Positions 10,299-18,618 of a DNA stretch of 64,000 nucleotides are shown here, piece by piece. Position numbers and translations under genes: made by a program. Location: assembly GCF_017876295.1 (NCBI RefSeq), contig NZ_JAGINT010000001.1, forward strand, positions 2,356,001 through 2,420,000, given 5' to 3'. This DNA is from Kribbella aluminosa (lineage in GTDB: Bacteria > Actinomycetota > Actinomycetes > Propionibacteriales > Kribbellaceae). The notes below the pieces were generated by a model. The model worked only from the letters and a program-made list of their open reading frames with translations. It was not told the DNA's origin and made no database searches. Position 1 is the stretch's first letter. Every line of letters starts with the position of its first letter.

Positions 10299-10733
10299 TC
10301 AGGCACCCGCCGGCGGCGGCGGTTCGTCCCACGGCATCGGGTCGGTCAGCATGTTCTCGGACGTCTCCAGGCCGCGGGAAAGCCCCCGGATCTTCTCGCT
10401 GTCCTTGCCGGCCCGGTCCGCGATCGCCCAGATCTGCCTCCGGGCAGCCGCCAGGGCTGCGAGCCGCTCCTCCTTCGCGCCGGTCTTGAAGTCTGCGGTC
10501 ATGAGCATCCGGAGCGCTTCGGTCATCTCCGGCGACTGATCTGGAGGCGGAGGCTGAACGGCATCCTCCAGCTCGCCGATCAGCCGCTCTGCGGATCGCC
10601 GCTCGATCTCGCGTTCGAGCTTCGCGGCCGACTCGCTCAGCCGGGTCTGAGCCGCGGCGAGATCGGTGAGTCTGCCTGCCTGCAGTCCTTCCCAAGCGGC
10701 CACATACTCGCGCTCGAACTGTTCGTAGTCCAT
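10299..10733 (-). CDS. family A small helical protein, copy A2b
   Basis: This 144-residue protein is a diverged member of family A. It keeps ARRQIWAIADRAGKD, then IRGLSRGLE and MLTDPMPW, but the N-terminus (DYEQFEREYVAAWEGLQ) differs from A1 and A2. Its ATG overlaps the A2 stop by one base (TGATG), and B2 follows after three bases. It is rich in Glu, Arg and Ala, with no membrane segment or signal peptide. No function is recognised. Two A genes before one B gene is unique to this unit of the array. Confidence 0.72.
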   Translation of the reverse strand: MDYEQFEREYVAAWEGLQAGRLTDLAAAQTRLSESAAKLEREIERRSAERLIGELEDAVQPPPPDQSPEMTEALRMLMTADFKTGAKEERLAALAAARRQIWAIADRAGKDSEKIRGLSRGLETSENMLTDPMPWDEPPPPAGA

Positions 10734-11176
10734 CAGTGCCTCCCTGCCGCGCTCGCAGAGATGGTCTCTGTGCGCCCGAGCGGCCAGTGTGGGTTACGGA
10801 GGTTGTCCTCAAGGTGTTCGAGGACTCGGGTGAGGCTGCGGATGCCGGCGGCTTTGTCGGCAGGGGCACGGTCGGCGATCTCGAAGATCTTGCGCGGGGC
10901 TTCTGCCATGCTCGCGATCGGCTCCGCGTCGGTGCCCGGTGCGTCGTAGGCGGCACGCTCGATCGCCACCGCCTCCTGCATCAGCCCGCTCGGCGGTTCG
11001 ACCGGTACGGCGCACCCAGGCAGGCGGGCGATCAGCAGCATCGCAACGCGGCGGTCCTCGTTGGACTGCAGTTGGGGCAGAAGCTCACGCAACGCCTGCT
11101 CAGCCGGCCCGACCGTATCGATTCCCTCGCTCCGAATCTGGCGCTTGTGTGCGTTGTTGAACTCACGTAGCTGCAT
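10733..11176 (-). CDS. family A small helical protein, copy A2
   Basis: This 147-residue protein is the close paralogue of A1: QLREFNNAHKRQ, VPVEPPSGLMQEAVAIERAA, PRKIFEIADRAPADKAAGIR and LEDNLRNPHWPL all match. It starts 20 bases after the end of B3 and is followed by A2b with a one-base overlap. The unit B3-A2-A2b-B2 therefore looks like one transcript. No domain or function is recognised; predicted structure is helical and cytoplasmic. Confidence 0.75.
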   Translation of the reverse strand: MQLREFNNAHKRQIRSEGIDTVGPAEQALRELLPQLQSNEDRRVAMLLIARLPGCAVPVEPPSGLMQEAVAIERAAYDAPGTDAEPIASMAEAPRKIFEIADRAPADKAAGIRSLTRVLEHLEDNLRNPHWPLGRTETISASAAGRH

Positions 11177-11528
11177 CGTCCCTCCTTGTCCAAAGCCTAT
11201 CTGCGCATGGACTCACCAGGCGCTCGTGGACGGGTTGCCGCCGTGGCGTGCTGCGCGGCTGCGCGTGAGCCGTCGCCGAGTGAGGGTGCCTGCCCAGCTG
11301 CTCCGCCCGCGGGCGCCAGGCCGGTCAGGAAGCGGGCTGTGGATTCCTGGCCGGGGCGTGGCTTGGTGGCGGCCTCCCGCTGTCGGCCGTCGGAGGGGGC
11401 GACCTGGAGTGTCTGAGGTGAGCGGCGGCGGATCTCGTCGACCTTGGCGTTGAGCGCCTGGCCGATCTCCCCGGCCACTCTCCGGCCGTCCTCAGGCGAC
11501 CGCTGCGCCAACGAATCCCACTGCGGAT
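10733..11528. repeat. segmental duplication, copy 2 (B3 C-terminus plus A2)
   Basis: This is the intact counterpart of 8285-9085. The B3 coding region covering QWDSLAQRS through the C-terminus, and the whole A2 gene, are duplicated there. Similarity ends at 11528, inside B3. Because B3 is uninterrupted across this point, this copy is the likely source. Confidence 0.72.
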
Positions 11529-12177
11529 GCAACATCTCGCCGATCAACTCGCGTCGCATCGCCTGCCGATCAACCCCCTCAGCCGGCGCAACCTCCGCCA
11601 ACCGATTCCGCACAACACCCTCCGCCAACCGATCGAAGTGCATCATCGCGGGCCCCTGGTGCAAGCGGTCGACCAACTGCTGCCGGTCGACGCTCGGACC
11701 GGACGTCTGCCGGATCAGCTCATTGGCCGCGGCGTACGCCCCGGATTCCTGGTCGTTGAATGCCAGGTTCGGGTATCCGGCCATCCTGGTGAACGCATGG
11801 AAGTCGGTGGCGGCCCGGACCGATGCCACGCCGTCCTGTAAGCCCCGTGACTGTGTCGTCCGGACGACGTTGGCCTCGCCCGGTGCGTCCACGTGCATCC
11901 CCGCGCGCGTTGCCCGATTCAGCACGGTCGCCAGTGCCCGTGCCTGCCACCGAGCGTTGCTGGCCGGGTCCTTCGTCAGTCCCTCGCGAAGGAGCGGCTC
12001 GCGGATGCCGATCGCGCCTGTCTGCTGGTCGAACCCCCCGATGCCACTCGTCGCGTAGAGCTCGCGGTTCCAGCGGTCGACGCCGGTCGGCCGGAGTTGC
12101 CGTGCCAGGTCGTACAGCCGGACGAACTCGCGGTACGTCGCGGAGTTCTCCGGAACCCGCCGACCTGACTCAGCCAT
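11197..12177 (-). CDS. family B protein, copy B3, intact but without the zincin ligands
   Basis: The 326-residue protein is the only unbroken B copy. Residues 1-45 (YREFVRLYDLARQLRPTGVDRW) match B1 and B2. Where they have HExxH, B3 has NRATR (87-91), and the downstream DEG is QDG (114-116), so all candidate metal ligands are gone. The middle (MMHFDRLAEGVVRNRLAEVAPAE) is conserved, and the Pro/Ala/Arg-rich C-terminus retains PSLGDGSRA. Its ATG overlaps the end of A3 by eight bases. It may be a pseudo-enzyme with a binding or regulatory role, or simply a decaying copy. Confidence 0.7.
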   Translation of the reverse strand: MAESGRRVPENSATYREFVRLYDLARQLRPTGVDRWNRELYATSGIGGFDQQTGAIGIREPLLREGLTKDPASNARWQARALATVLNRATRAGMHVDAPGEANVVRTTQSRGLQDGVASVRAATDFHAFTRMAGYPNLAFNDQESGAYAAANELIRQTSGPSVDRQQLVDRLHQGPAMMHFDRLAEGVVRNRLAEVAPAEGVDRQAMRRELIGEMLHPQWDSLAQRSPEDGRRVAGEIGQALNAKVDEIRRRSPQTLQVAPSDGRQREAATKPRPGQESTARFLTGLAPAGGAAGQAPSLGDGSRAAAQHATAATRPRAPGESMRR

Positions 12178-12619
12178 CGGAGGATGGGAACGGCGTATCG
12201 GTCAGCGGAAACGGTGGGTCCCGCAGCCAGTCCTCCAGGGACTTGAGATCCTCTGTCATCGCGCGGATGTCTTCCTGCTCGTCCTTCTCGGCACGGTCGG
12301 CGAGTTCCCAGATCTTGCGGCGACCTTCCTCGAGCATCGCGATCTGTTCCTCGCTGGTGCCCCTCGGTGGGTAGACGGCGATGTGGACTCGGACGGCCTC
12401 CTTGTACAGCTCGCTGCGTTCCGGTGGCGGGGGCGGCGGTACGGCGAGGTCGTCGACGAGCTGCCCGGTCCAGGTGTGGTCGTGCTCCGAGGCGTCGTCC
12501 GGGACCAGAGCTCGCAGCTTCTGCTGCTCAGCCGCCAGATCCGTCGGCCGGGCGCCGCGGTGCACTCGTTCGTAGGCGCGGTTGAACGCGTTGTTGAAGG
12601 CGGGGATGTCGAGGGGCAT
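12170..12619 (-). CDS. family A small helical protein, copy A3
   Basis: The 149-residue protein starts at 12619 (MPLDIPAFNNAFNRAYE), which aligns with the FNNAH starts of A1 and A2 and has AGGA eight bases upstream on its strand. An in-frame ATG at 12727 would add 36 mostly Pro residues and run into the ffh promoter, so it is rejected. Shared motifs are RRKIWELADRAEKDEQEDIR and WLRDPPFP; a PPPPPPER linker is particular to this copy. It is the first gene of the A/B array and overlaps B3 by eight bases. Function is unknown. Confidence 0.75.
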   Translation of the reverse strand: MPLDIPAFNNAFNRAYERVHRGARPTDLAAEQQKLRALVPDDASEHDHTWTGQLVDDLAVPPPPPPERSELYKEAVRVHIAVYPPRGTSEEQIAMLEEGRRKIWELADRAEKDEQEDIRAMTEDLKSLEDWLRDPPFPLTDTPFPSSDG

Positions 12620-12686
12620 GTGGGGGTTCCTTCGGTGCGGCGGGGGTGGTAGCACGGTAGCCGGGGGAGAGGGTGGGGCGTGGGAG

Positions 12687-12715
12687 TTATCCACAGGTTG
12701 GGGGGCCGGTAGACT
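12687..12715 (+). promoter_or_regulatory. probable ffh promoter overlapping a DnaA-box-like site
   Basis: TTATCCACA at 12687-12695 is an exact DnaA box (TTATNCACA). TTATCC of the same site stands 17 bases before TAGACT (12710-12715), a plausible -10 for a housekeeping promoter reading into ffh. The divergent array gene A3 starts 68 bases to the left, so the region is shared. A single box is not an origin. Confidence 0.4.
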
Positions 12716-12753
12716 CGGGGAGTTCATCGCTTCGAGGAAACGGACTGTTTCTC

Positions 12754-14319
12754 GTGTTCGACACGCTTTCCGATCGGCTCTCCACCGCGTTCAAGAATCT
12801 GCGGGGCAAGGGCAAGCTGACCGACGCCGACATCGACGCGACCGCCCGGGAGATCCGGATCGCGTTGCTGGAGGCCGATGTCGCGCTGCCGGTGGTGCGG
12901 GAGTTCATCGCGGCGGTGAAGGAACGCGCCGGCGGGGCCGAGGTGCGCGGCGGGCTGAACCCGGCGCAGCAGGTCATCAAGATCGTCAACGAGGAACTGA
13001 TCAAGATCCTTGGTGGCGAGACCCGTGAGCTGCGGATGGCGAAGCGGCCGCCGACGGTGATCATGCTCGCCGGTCTGCAGGGTGCCGGTAAGACCACGCT
13101 GGCCGGCAAGCTCGCCAAGTGGCTGAAGGAGACCCAGCACCAGACCCCGATGCTGGTCGCCGCGGACCTGCAGCGGCCGAACGCGGTCACCCAGCTCCAG
13201 GTGGTCGGCGAGCGGGCCGGCGTACCGGTGTTCGCGCCGGAGCCGGGCAACGGTGTCGGCGACCCGGTCGAGGTGGCCCGGCGGGCGATGGACGAGGCGC
13301 ACGCCAAGCAGTACAGCGTGGTCATCGTCGACACCGCCGGCCGGCTGGGCGTCGACGAGGTGCTGATGAAGCAGGCCGCGGACATCCGCGACGCGGTCAG
13401 CCCGGACGAGATCCTGTTCGTCGTCGACGCGATGATCGGCCAGGACGCGGTTACCACCGCGCAGGCCTTCCTGGACGGCGTCGGCTTCGACGGCGTCGTA
13501 CTGTCCAAGCTCGACGGTGACGCCCGCGGTGGTGCCGCGCTGTCGATCGCGCAGGTCACCGGCCGCCAGGTGATGTTCGCCAGCAACGGCGAGAAGCTCG
13601 AGGACTTCGACGTCTTCCACCCCGACCGGATGGCGTCCCGCATCCTCGGCATGGGCGACGTGATGAGCCTGATCGAGCAGGCCGAGCGCTCGTTCGACGC
13701 CGAGGAGGCCGCGAAGACCGCGGCCAAGCTGCAGAAGCGCGGCGGCAAGGACTTCACCCTGGACGACTTCCTCGCGCAGATGCAGTCGGTCCGGAAGATG
13801 GGCCCGCTGACCAAGATCTTCGGCATGCTGCCGGGTGCGAACCAGTTCAAGGACCAGCTGGAGAACTTCGACGAGCGCGAGATCGACCGGATCGAGGCGG
13901 TCATCCACTCGATGACCCCGGCCGAGCGGAACGATCCGAACATCATCAACGGTTCCCGCCGGGCTCGGATCGCGAAGGGTTCCGGCACCGAGGTCGCGAC
14001 CGTCAGCGGCCTGGTCGAGCGGTTCTTCGAGGCCCGCAAGATGATGGCCGCGATGGCGTCCGGCAAGGGCATCCCGGGGATGCCCGGAATGCCGGGGATG
14101 CCGGGCATGGGTGGCGGCGGTGGCCGGAAGGCCAAGCAGCAACAGCAGAAGAAGGCTAAGAAGCGCGGCTCGGGCAACCCGGCCAAGCGCGCGAACCAGG
14201 TGCACCAGCAGCCGCAGGAACCGGAGCCCGGTCAGCTGCCGGCCGCGTTCGGTGGCGCCGGCCAGGACGGCGACTTCGAGCTGCCGGACGACCTGAAGAA
14301 GATGCTCGGCGGCAACTGA
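12754..14319 (+). CDS. ffh: signal recognition particle protein Ffh
   Basis: The 521-residue GTPase binds signal peptides and 4.5S RNA and delivers ribosomes to FtsY at the membrane. The GTG at 12754 gives the typical FDTLSDRLSTAFKNLRGKGK start; an earlier in-frame ATG (12673) adds an atypical leader and overlaps the promoter. The N domain (1-95) is followed by the G domain with GLQGAGKTT (107-115), DTAGR (about 192) and SKLDGDARGG (about 251). The methionine-rich M domain ends in GMPGMPGMPGMPGMGGGGG and a Lys/Gln-rich tail. A terminator follows. Confidence 0.96.
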   Translation: MFDTLSDRLSTAFKNLRGKGKLTDADIDATAREIRIALLEADVALPVVREFIAAVKERAGGAEVRGGLNPAQQVIKIVNEELIKILGGETRELRMAKRPPTVIMLAGLQGAGKTTLAGKLAKWLKETQHQTPMLVAADLQRPNAVTQLQVVGERAGVPVFAPEPGNGVGDPVEVARRAMDEAHAKQYSVVIVDTAGRLGVDEVLMKQAADIRDAVSPDEILFVVDAMIGQDAVTTAQAFLDGVGFDGVVLSKLDGDARGGAALSIAQVTGRQVMFASNGEKLEDFDVFHPDRMASRILGMGDVMSLIEQAERSFDAEEAAKTAAKLQKRGGKDFTLDDFLAQMQSVRKMGPLTKIFGMLPGANQFKDQLENFDEREIDRIEAVIHSMTPAERNDPNIINGSRRARIAKGSGTEVATVSGLVERFFEARKMMAAMASGKGIPGMPGMPGMPGMGGGGGRKAKQQQQKKAKKRGSGNPAKRANQVHQQPQEPEPGQLPAAFGGAGQDGDFELPDDLKKMLGGN

Positions 14320-14351
14320 GCGGCAACTGAGCGGCCCGAAAGGGCACAGTC

Positions 14352-14380
14352 CGAACGGACGGCCATCTGTCGTCCGTTCG
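14352..14380 (+). terminator. hairpin after ffh
   Basis: CGAACGGACG pairs perfectly with CGTCCGTTCG across a nine-base loop, 33 bases after the ffh stop. No T-run follows, as is usual in high-GC actinobacteria. The rest of the 250-base spacer to the next gene (14320-14571) shows a small GCCC-GAAA-GGGC hairpin and nothing else recognised. Confidence 0.6.
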
Positions 14381-14571
14381 TCCGACGCGCCCGGCGCGGC
14401 CCGCGGCCTACCGTGATCTGGAGTGAACACCGGGGGACGAGTGCCTGAACTTGCCTGTTCGGTACTCGGTCACGGCACACCGGCGCCGGTTGTGGCCGAC
14501 CTTCCGGCGGCTAAGATCGTGCCTACGCCCGAGAGACACACCAACTGCGGAATGCGTCGAGGACGGTTCGG

Positions 14572-15936
14572 ATGAGGCAGCAGTTCAAGAACCTGGACAC
14601 GTGGCGGGGAAAGTTGACCGCTACCTGGGTCTGCTTGGCTCCGCCCACCGCGATGGTCGCCGTGTTCGTGGTCGGCGGAGTCACCTCGAACACGTTCATC
14701 GTCGACGCGCACGCGCTGGCCGCTCCACGCCAGGACGCGGTCTTCGACGACCTGGCGAACAACGTGCCGGCGCAGCCCGGCGTCGACGGCAGCCTGCCGA
14801 CACAGGCGAAGTCCACGATCCAGGTCCCGGTCACGGGGACCACCGACGGCACCGTGCAGCCGATCCCCGGCGCCTTCGGCGACGCGTCGGGGATCCCGGG
14901 CACCGTGCTCGCGGCGTACCAGAAGGCTGCCCGCGACCTGGCGCTGTCGATGCCCGGCTGCCACATCACCTGGCCGTTGCTGGCCGGGATCGGCAAGGTC
15001 GAGTCCGACCACGCCAGCGGCGGCAAGGTGGACGCGAACGGCAACACCCGCGGCAAGATCCTCGGCCCGATCCTCGACGGCAGCCCCGGGACGGCGGCGA
15101 TCGCCGACACCGACCACGGCGTGTACGACGGGAACACGACCTGGGACCGCGCCGTCGGGCCGATGCAGTTCGTGCCCGGTACCTGGAAGACGTTCGGTGC
15201 CGACGGCAACGGTGACGGCGTCAAGGACCCGCACAACGTGTTCGACGCGGCCCGCGCGGCCGGGGACTACCTCTGCTCCGGCGGGGCGAACCTGTCCGAC
15301 CCGCAGGGCCTGGTGCAGGCGGTGCTGCGTTACAACCACTCGATGGACTACGTGTCGACGGTCCTGCGCTGGATGCAGTCGTACAGCAAGGACACCGTGA
15401 GCGTCCCGGACAAGCCCGGCCAGATCGTCACCCCGGACAAGCGCGGCAACGCCGGCGACGACAAGGGCTCGACCCGGACCACGACGCCGCCGCCGACCAC
15501 TCCGCCGACGACGGTGCCGACTGCCGGTACGACGACCTCGACCGCCCGGCCGGTGGTACCGACCACCCCGCGTCCGACGTCCGGCGTCACCGCCTCGACG
15601 AAGCCGACCACGCCGAAGCCGACGCATGCGCCGGGGACCACAACGACGCCCACGAAGCCGCCGTACACCCCGCCGAGGACGCCGCCGACCACCCCGACCA
15701 AGACACCGCCGTCCACGCCGACGACCACTCCGACGCCGGGCGACCCGACCTGTACGCCGACGCCGACCCCGACGGACACCCCGACGCCTACGCCTACGCC
15801 GACGCCCACACCGACTGTCACCCCGACCGGACCGCCGACGACCACGCCGAGTCCGTGCGCCTCGAACACCCCGGGATCCGACCAGACCACCACGCCGGAG
15901 AGTTCGCCGACCTCGGCCCCGCAGCCTGCCGGCTGA
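14572..15936 (+). CDS. secreted lytic transglycosylase with Pro/Thr-rich tail (copy 1)
   Basis: The 454-residue protein has a hydrophobic export segment (about 22-48) and a MltB-like lytic transglycosylase domain (about 115-285). The catalytic glutamate is E144 in GIGKVESDHASGG, and RAVGPMQFVPGTW is the substrate-groove motif. The family cleaves the glycan strand of peptidoglycan to 1,6-anhydro products outside the membrane. Residues 300-454 are an extended Thr-Pro repeat (TPTPTPTPT runs) that probably spans or binds the wall. A close paralogue follows at 16065. Confidence 0.85.
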   Translation: MRQQFKNLDTWRGKLTATWVCLAPPTAMVAVFVVGGVTSNTFIVDAHALAAPRQDAVFDDLANNVPAQPGVDGSLPTQAKSTIQVPVTGTTDGTVQPIPGAFGDASGIPGTVLAAYQKAARDLALSMPGCHITWPLLAGIGKVESDHASGGKVDANGNTRGKILGPILDGSPGTAAIADTDHGVYDGNTTWDRAVGPMQFVPGTWKTFGADGNGDGVKDPHNVFDAARAAGDYLCSGGANLSDPQGLVQAVLRYNHSMDYVSTVLRWMQSYSKDTVSVPDKPGQIVTPDKRGNAGDDKGSTRTTTPPPTTPPTTVPTAGTTTSTARPVVPTTPRPTSGVTASTKPTTPKPTHAPGTTTTPTKPPYTPPRTPPTTPTKTPPSTPTTTPTPGDPTCTPTPTPTDTPTPTPTPTPTPTVTPTGPPTTTPSPCASNTPGSDQTTTPESSPTSAPQPAG

Positions 15937-16009
15937 CCGGTCCGGACCCAGGTCCAGGTAGCGCCTGTCGTTACCTCGGTGCCGGTTTTCCGAGCGGATT
16001 CTGTGGCCC

Positions 16010-16038
16010 GTAACTTTGCGTCGTCTTGATGTAACTTT
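16010..16038 (+). promoter_or_regulatory. 21-base-spaced direct repeat before the second transglycosylase
   Basis: GTAACTTT occurs at 16010-16017 and again at 16031-16038, exactly 21 bases apart, which is two helical turns. It lies 26 bases before the ATG at 16065. Such phasing is typical of a site for a regulator binding one DNA face. No regulator is assigned. Confidence 0.4.
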
Positions 16039-16064
16039 CTGGCGCTTGGTTCGTTGAAGGGGCT

Positions 16065-17327
16065 ATGCGCCTAACCCGTAGTGGTAACCGTCGGGTCAAA
16101 ATCATCATCGCTTCACTCTGTACCGCCCCGCTCCTGGTCGGGGCCGTTGTGACCGTCGCCTCGGGTGGGACCGGTGCCGCCGATCAGCTGACGGCAGGCA
16201 GCCCGGTCGCCCCTTCACCCGGGGCCGGGCTGAACAGCGGTGAGTTCGACGAACTGACGATGATCGTGCCGCAACGTCCCGGAGTGGACGGGCAGCTCGG
16301 ATCCGACAAACCTGCCCTGGCCGACGTCCCCGTGCAGGGGGCCACCGACGGGCGATCGGTCGTCCGTCCGGGGCGGCCGGGTGCCGTGAACGGCATCCCG
16401 CGCGGGGTGTTCCCCGCCTACCGCCGCGCCACCGCGAATCTCGCGGTCGTCCGGCCGAACTGTGGGCTCACCTGGCCGCTGCTGGCCGGGATCGGCAAGG
16501 TCGAGTCCGACCACGCGAGCGGCGGCCGGGTCGACGTGGCCGGCACCACCCGCGGCCGGATCCTCGGCCCGGAGCTGAACGGCCGGCACGGCAACGGCCG
16601 GATCACCGACACCGACAAGGGCAAGTACGACGGCGACCAGACCTGGGACCGCGCCGTCGGGCCGATGCAGATCATTCCGCAGGTGTGGAGCGAGTTCGGG
16701 GCCGACGGCAACGGCGACGGCTTCCGCAACCCGAACAATGTGTACGACGCGGTCACCACCGTCGCCGTGGTGCTCTGCGCCGAGGGCGACGACCTGCGGA
16801 ACCCGCGCGACCTGGTCGCCTCGCTGCTGCGGTACCACCACTCCAAGGACTTCGTCGCCACGGTCCTGAAGTGGATGCGGCTGTACAGCAAGGACGCCGT
16901 CCTGGTGCCGAATGCGAAGGGCAACATCGCGGCCGCGAAGCCGGCCGGCAACGCCGACCGCCGGGTCGACCCGCGCAAGGTGCCGAGCGTTCCGGACGAC
17001 ACCAAGACGCCGACCCCGACACCGCCGCCGGCGACCACCACCACGGTGCCGACCGTGCAGCCGACGACGCCGTGGGAGACGCCGACACTGCCGCGGCCGA
17101 TCGACACGCCGACGGACTCGCCGACCCACCACCCGACGGCGACCCCGACCCGGACGCCGACCAAGACCCCCACCAAGACGCCGACTCCGACGCCGACTCC
17201 GACCCCCACGCCGACGCCGACCCCGACGCCGACCGAGACCCCGACGGAAACCCCGAGCGGGACGCCGTGCGCCGGCAACGAGACCACCACCCCGACCTGT
17301 ACGCCGGGCGGCGGCTCGCACGGGTAG
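16065..17327 (+). CDS. secreted lytic transglycosylase with Pro/Thr-rich tail (copy 2)
   Basis: The 420-residue protein is a tandem paralogue of the preceding gene, with identical stretches such as WPLLAGIGKVESDHASGG (catalytic E148) and WDRAVGPMQ. A signal segment spans about residues 11-35 (VKIIIASLCTAPLLVGAVV). The C-terminal 100 residues are Thr-Pro repeats (TPTPTPTPTPTPTPTET). The two probably act on the same wall substrate but have separate upstream regions, since 128 bases with a phased repeat lie between them. Confidence 0.85.
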   Translation: MRLTRSGNRRVKIIIASLCTAPLLVGAVVTVASGGTGAADQLTAGSPVAPSPGAGLNSGEFDELTMIVPQRPGVDGQLGSDKPALADVPVQGATDGRSVVRPGRPGAVNGIPRGVFPAYRRATANLAVVRPNCGLTWPLLAGIGKVESDHASGGRVDVAGTTRGRILGPELNGRHGNGRITDTDKGKYDGDQTWDRAVGPMQIIPQVWSEFGADGNGDGFRNPNNVYDAVTTVAVVLCAEGDDLRNPRDLVASLLRYHHSKDFVATVLKWMRLYSKDAVLVPNAKGNIAAAKPAGNADRRVDPRKVPSVPDDTKTPTPTPPPATTTTVPTVQPTTPWETPTLPRPIDTPTDSPTHHPTATPTRTPTKTPTKTPTPTPTPTPTPTPTPTPTETPTETPSGTPCAGNETTTPTCTPGGGSHG

Positions 17328-17423
17328 GTGATGCCTGGCAATTCCCGCTGACTGCGGGGCACCGGGCACCTCCTCGCTACGGCGCGGAATCACCAGACGC
17401 CACCTAACAGATACGGTCGCTCC

Positions 17424-18512
17424 ATGACCGGTGTACTGAAGCTGGCCGGCACCGTGTTGCCGGCCGGCGAGCAGCAGGAGATCCACCTCAGCGGCGGGCT
17501 GGTCGTCGACCGGCCCGCCGCTGCTGACGTCACGACCGTGCACACGGGCGGCTGGATCGTGCCCGGCCTGGTGGATGCGCACTGCCACATCGGCCTCGAC
17601 CAGCACGGCGGCGTCGACGAGGAAACCCAGGAGCGGCAGGCGATCGCCGACCGGGACGCCGGTGCGCTGCTGGTCCGGGACGCGGGCTCGCCGGTCGACA
17701 CCCGCTGGATCGACGACCGCGAGGACCTGCCGAAGATCATCCGGGCCGGGCGGCATCTCGCCCGCTCGAAGCGGTACCTGCGCAACTACGGCTGGGAGAT
17801 CGAGCCGGAGGAACTGGTCGCGTACGTCGAACAGGAGGCCCGTCGCGGTGACGGCTGGGTGAAGCTGGTCGGCGACTGGATCGACCGCGAGGCCGGCGAC
17901 CTGACGCCGTGCTGGCCGGCCGCGGCGCTGAACGCGGCGATCGCGCGGGCCCATGAGCTCGGCGCCCGCGTCACCGCACACGTCTTCGGCGAGCACGCCC
18001 TCCCGGACCTGCTGGCCGCGGGCATCGACTGCCTCGAGCACGGCACCGGCATCGAGCCGGGGCTGCTCAGCGAGATGGCCGAGCGCCAGGTGGCCGTCGT
18101 ACCGACGCTGGTCCAGTTGGAGAACTTCCCGCAGTACGCCGAGCAAGCCGCGGGTAAGTTCCCGGTGTACGCCGCCCACATGACCGACCTGTACGAGCGC
18201 CGGCTGCAGCGGCTGCGGGACGCGTTCGAGGCCGGCGTACCGGTGTATGCGGGGACCGATGCGGGCGGGGTGCTCGGGCACGGGCTGGTCGCGCAGGAGA
18301 TCCAGGCGCTGACCGAGATCGGGATGTCGGGGGAGCAGGCGCTGGCCGCCGGGTCGTGGGCCGCACGCGACTGGCTCGGCGCGCCGAGCGAGCTGCGACC
18401 GGGTGATCCGGCGGATCTGGTGGTGTACGACGAGGACCCGCGGGCGTATCCGGCGGTGCTGTCGTACCCGCGGCTGATCGCGCTGCGTGGGAGCGTGATC
18501 TTCTCCCGGTGA
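17424..18512 (+). CDS. amidohydrolase family metal-dependent hydrolase
   Basis: The 362-residue protein has the amidohydrolase TIM-barrel pattern: GGWIVPGLVDAHCHIG with metal ligands H53 and H55, RVTAHVFGEHA near 180, DCLEHG near 197, and YAGTDAGG near 277 giving the last aspartate. The C-terminal ELRPGDPADLVVYDEDP is the usual composite-domain strand of imidazolonepropionase-like hydrolases. No signal peptide is seen, so it is cytoplasmic. The substrate cannot be deduced; the cell-wall genes around it are no firm guide. Confidence 0.85.
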   Translation: MTGVLKLAGTVLPAGEQQEIHLSGGLVVDRPAAADVTTVHTGGWIVPGLVDAHCHIGLDQHGGVDEETQERQAIADRDAGALLVRDAGSPVDTRWIDDREDLPKIIRAGRHLARSKRYLRNYGWEIEPEELVAYVEQEARRGDGWVKLVGDWIDREAGDLTPCWPAAALNAAIARAHELGARVTAHVFGEHALPDLLAAGIDCLEHGTGIEPGLLSEMAERQVAVVPTLVQLENFPQYAEQAAGKFPVYAAHMTDLYERRLQRLRDAFEAGVPVYAGTDAGGVLGHGLVAQEIQALTEIGMSGEQALAAGSWAARDWLGAPSELRPGDPADLVVYDEDPRAYPAVLSYPRLIALRGSVIFSR

Positions 18513-18513
18513 C

Positions 18514-18556
18514 GGAAAAATCTTCCTGAGAGGGTGGCTTCTGCGGAAGATCTTCC
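18514..18556 (+). promoter_or_regulatory. paired GGAA...TTCC palindromes before the amidase gene
   Basis: GGAAGATCTTCC at 18545-18556 is a perfect 12-base palindrome, and GGAAAAATCTTCC at 18514-18526 is a near copy 31 bases upstream. They sit about 60-100 bases before the amidase ATG at 18619 and begin right after the stop of the upstream gene. A pair of operator sites for a dimeric regulator is likely; the regulator is unknown. Confidence 0.5.
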
Positions 18557-18618
18557 CTTAGCGTGGCTCTGGGACCGCCGACGCCCCTCGGCGGACCAGC
18601 TACGGGAAGGAACCGCCC

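Noticed and set aside
12687..12695. Replication origin at the DnaA box near ffh
   Set aside because: A single box, no AT-rich unwinding region, and no dnaA, dnaN or recF nearby.
14400..14571. Cyclic di-AMP (ydaO) riboswitch before the first transglycosylase, as seen before some actinobacterial wall-lytic genes
   Set aside because: No matching conserved core or stem arrangement could be recognised in the 250-base spacer.
15480..15930. CRISPR-like or satellite repeats in the Thr-Pro tails
   Set aside because: Repeats are short, in frame and coding (ACC/CCG codons), with no spacers of regular length.
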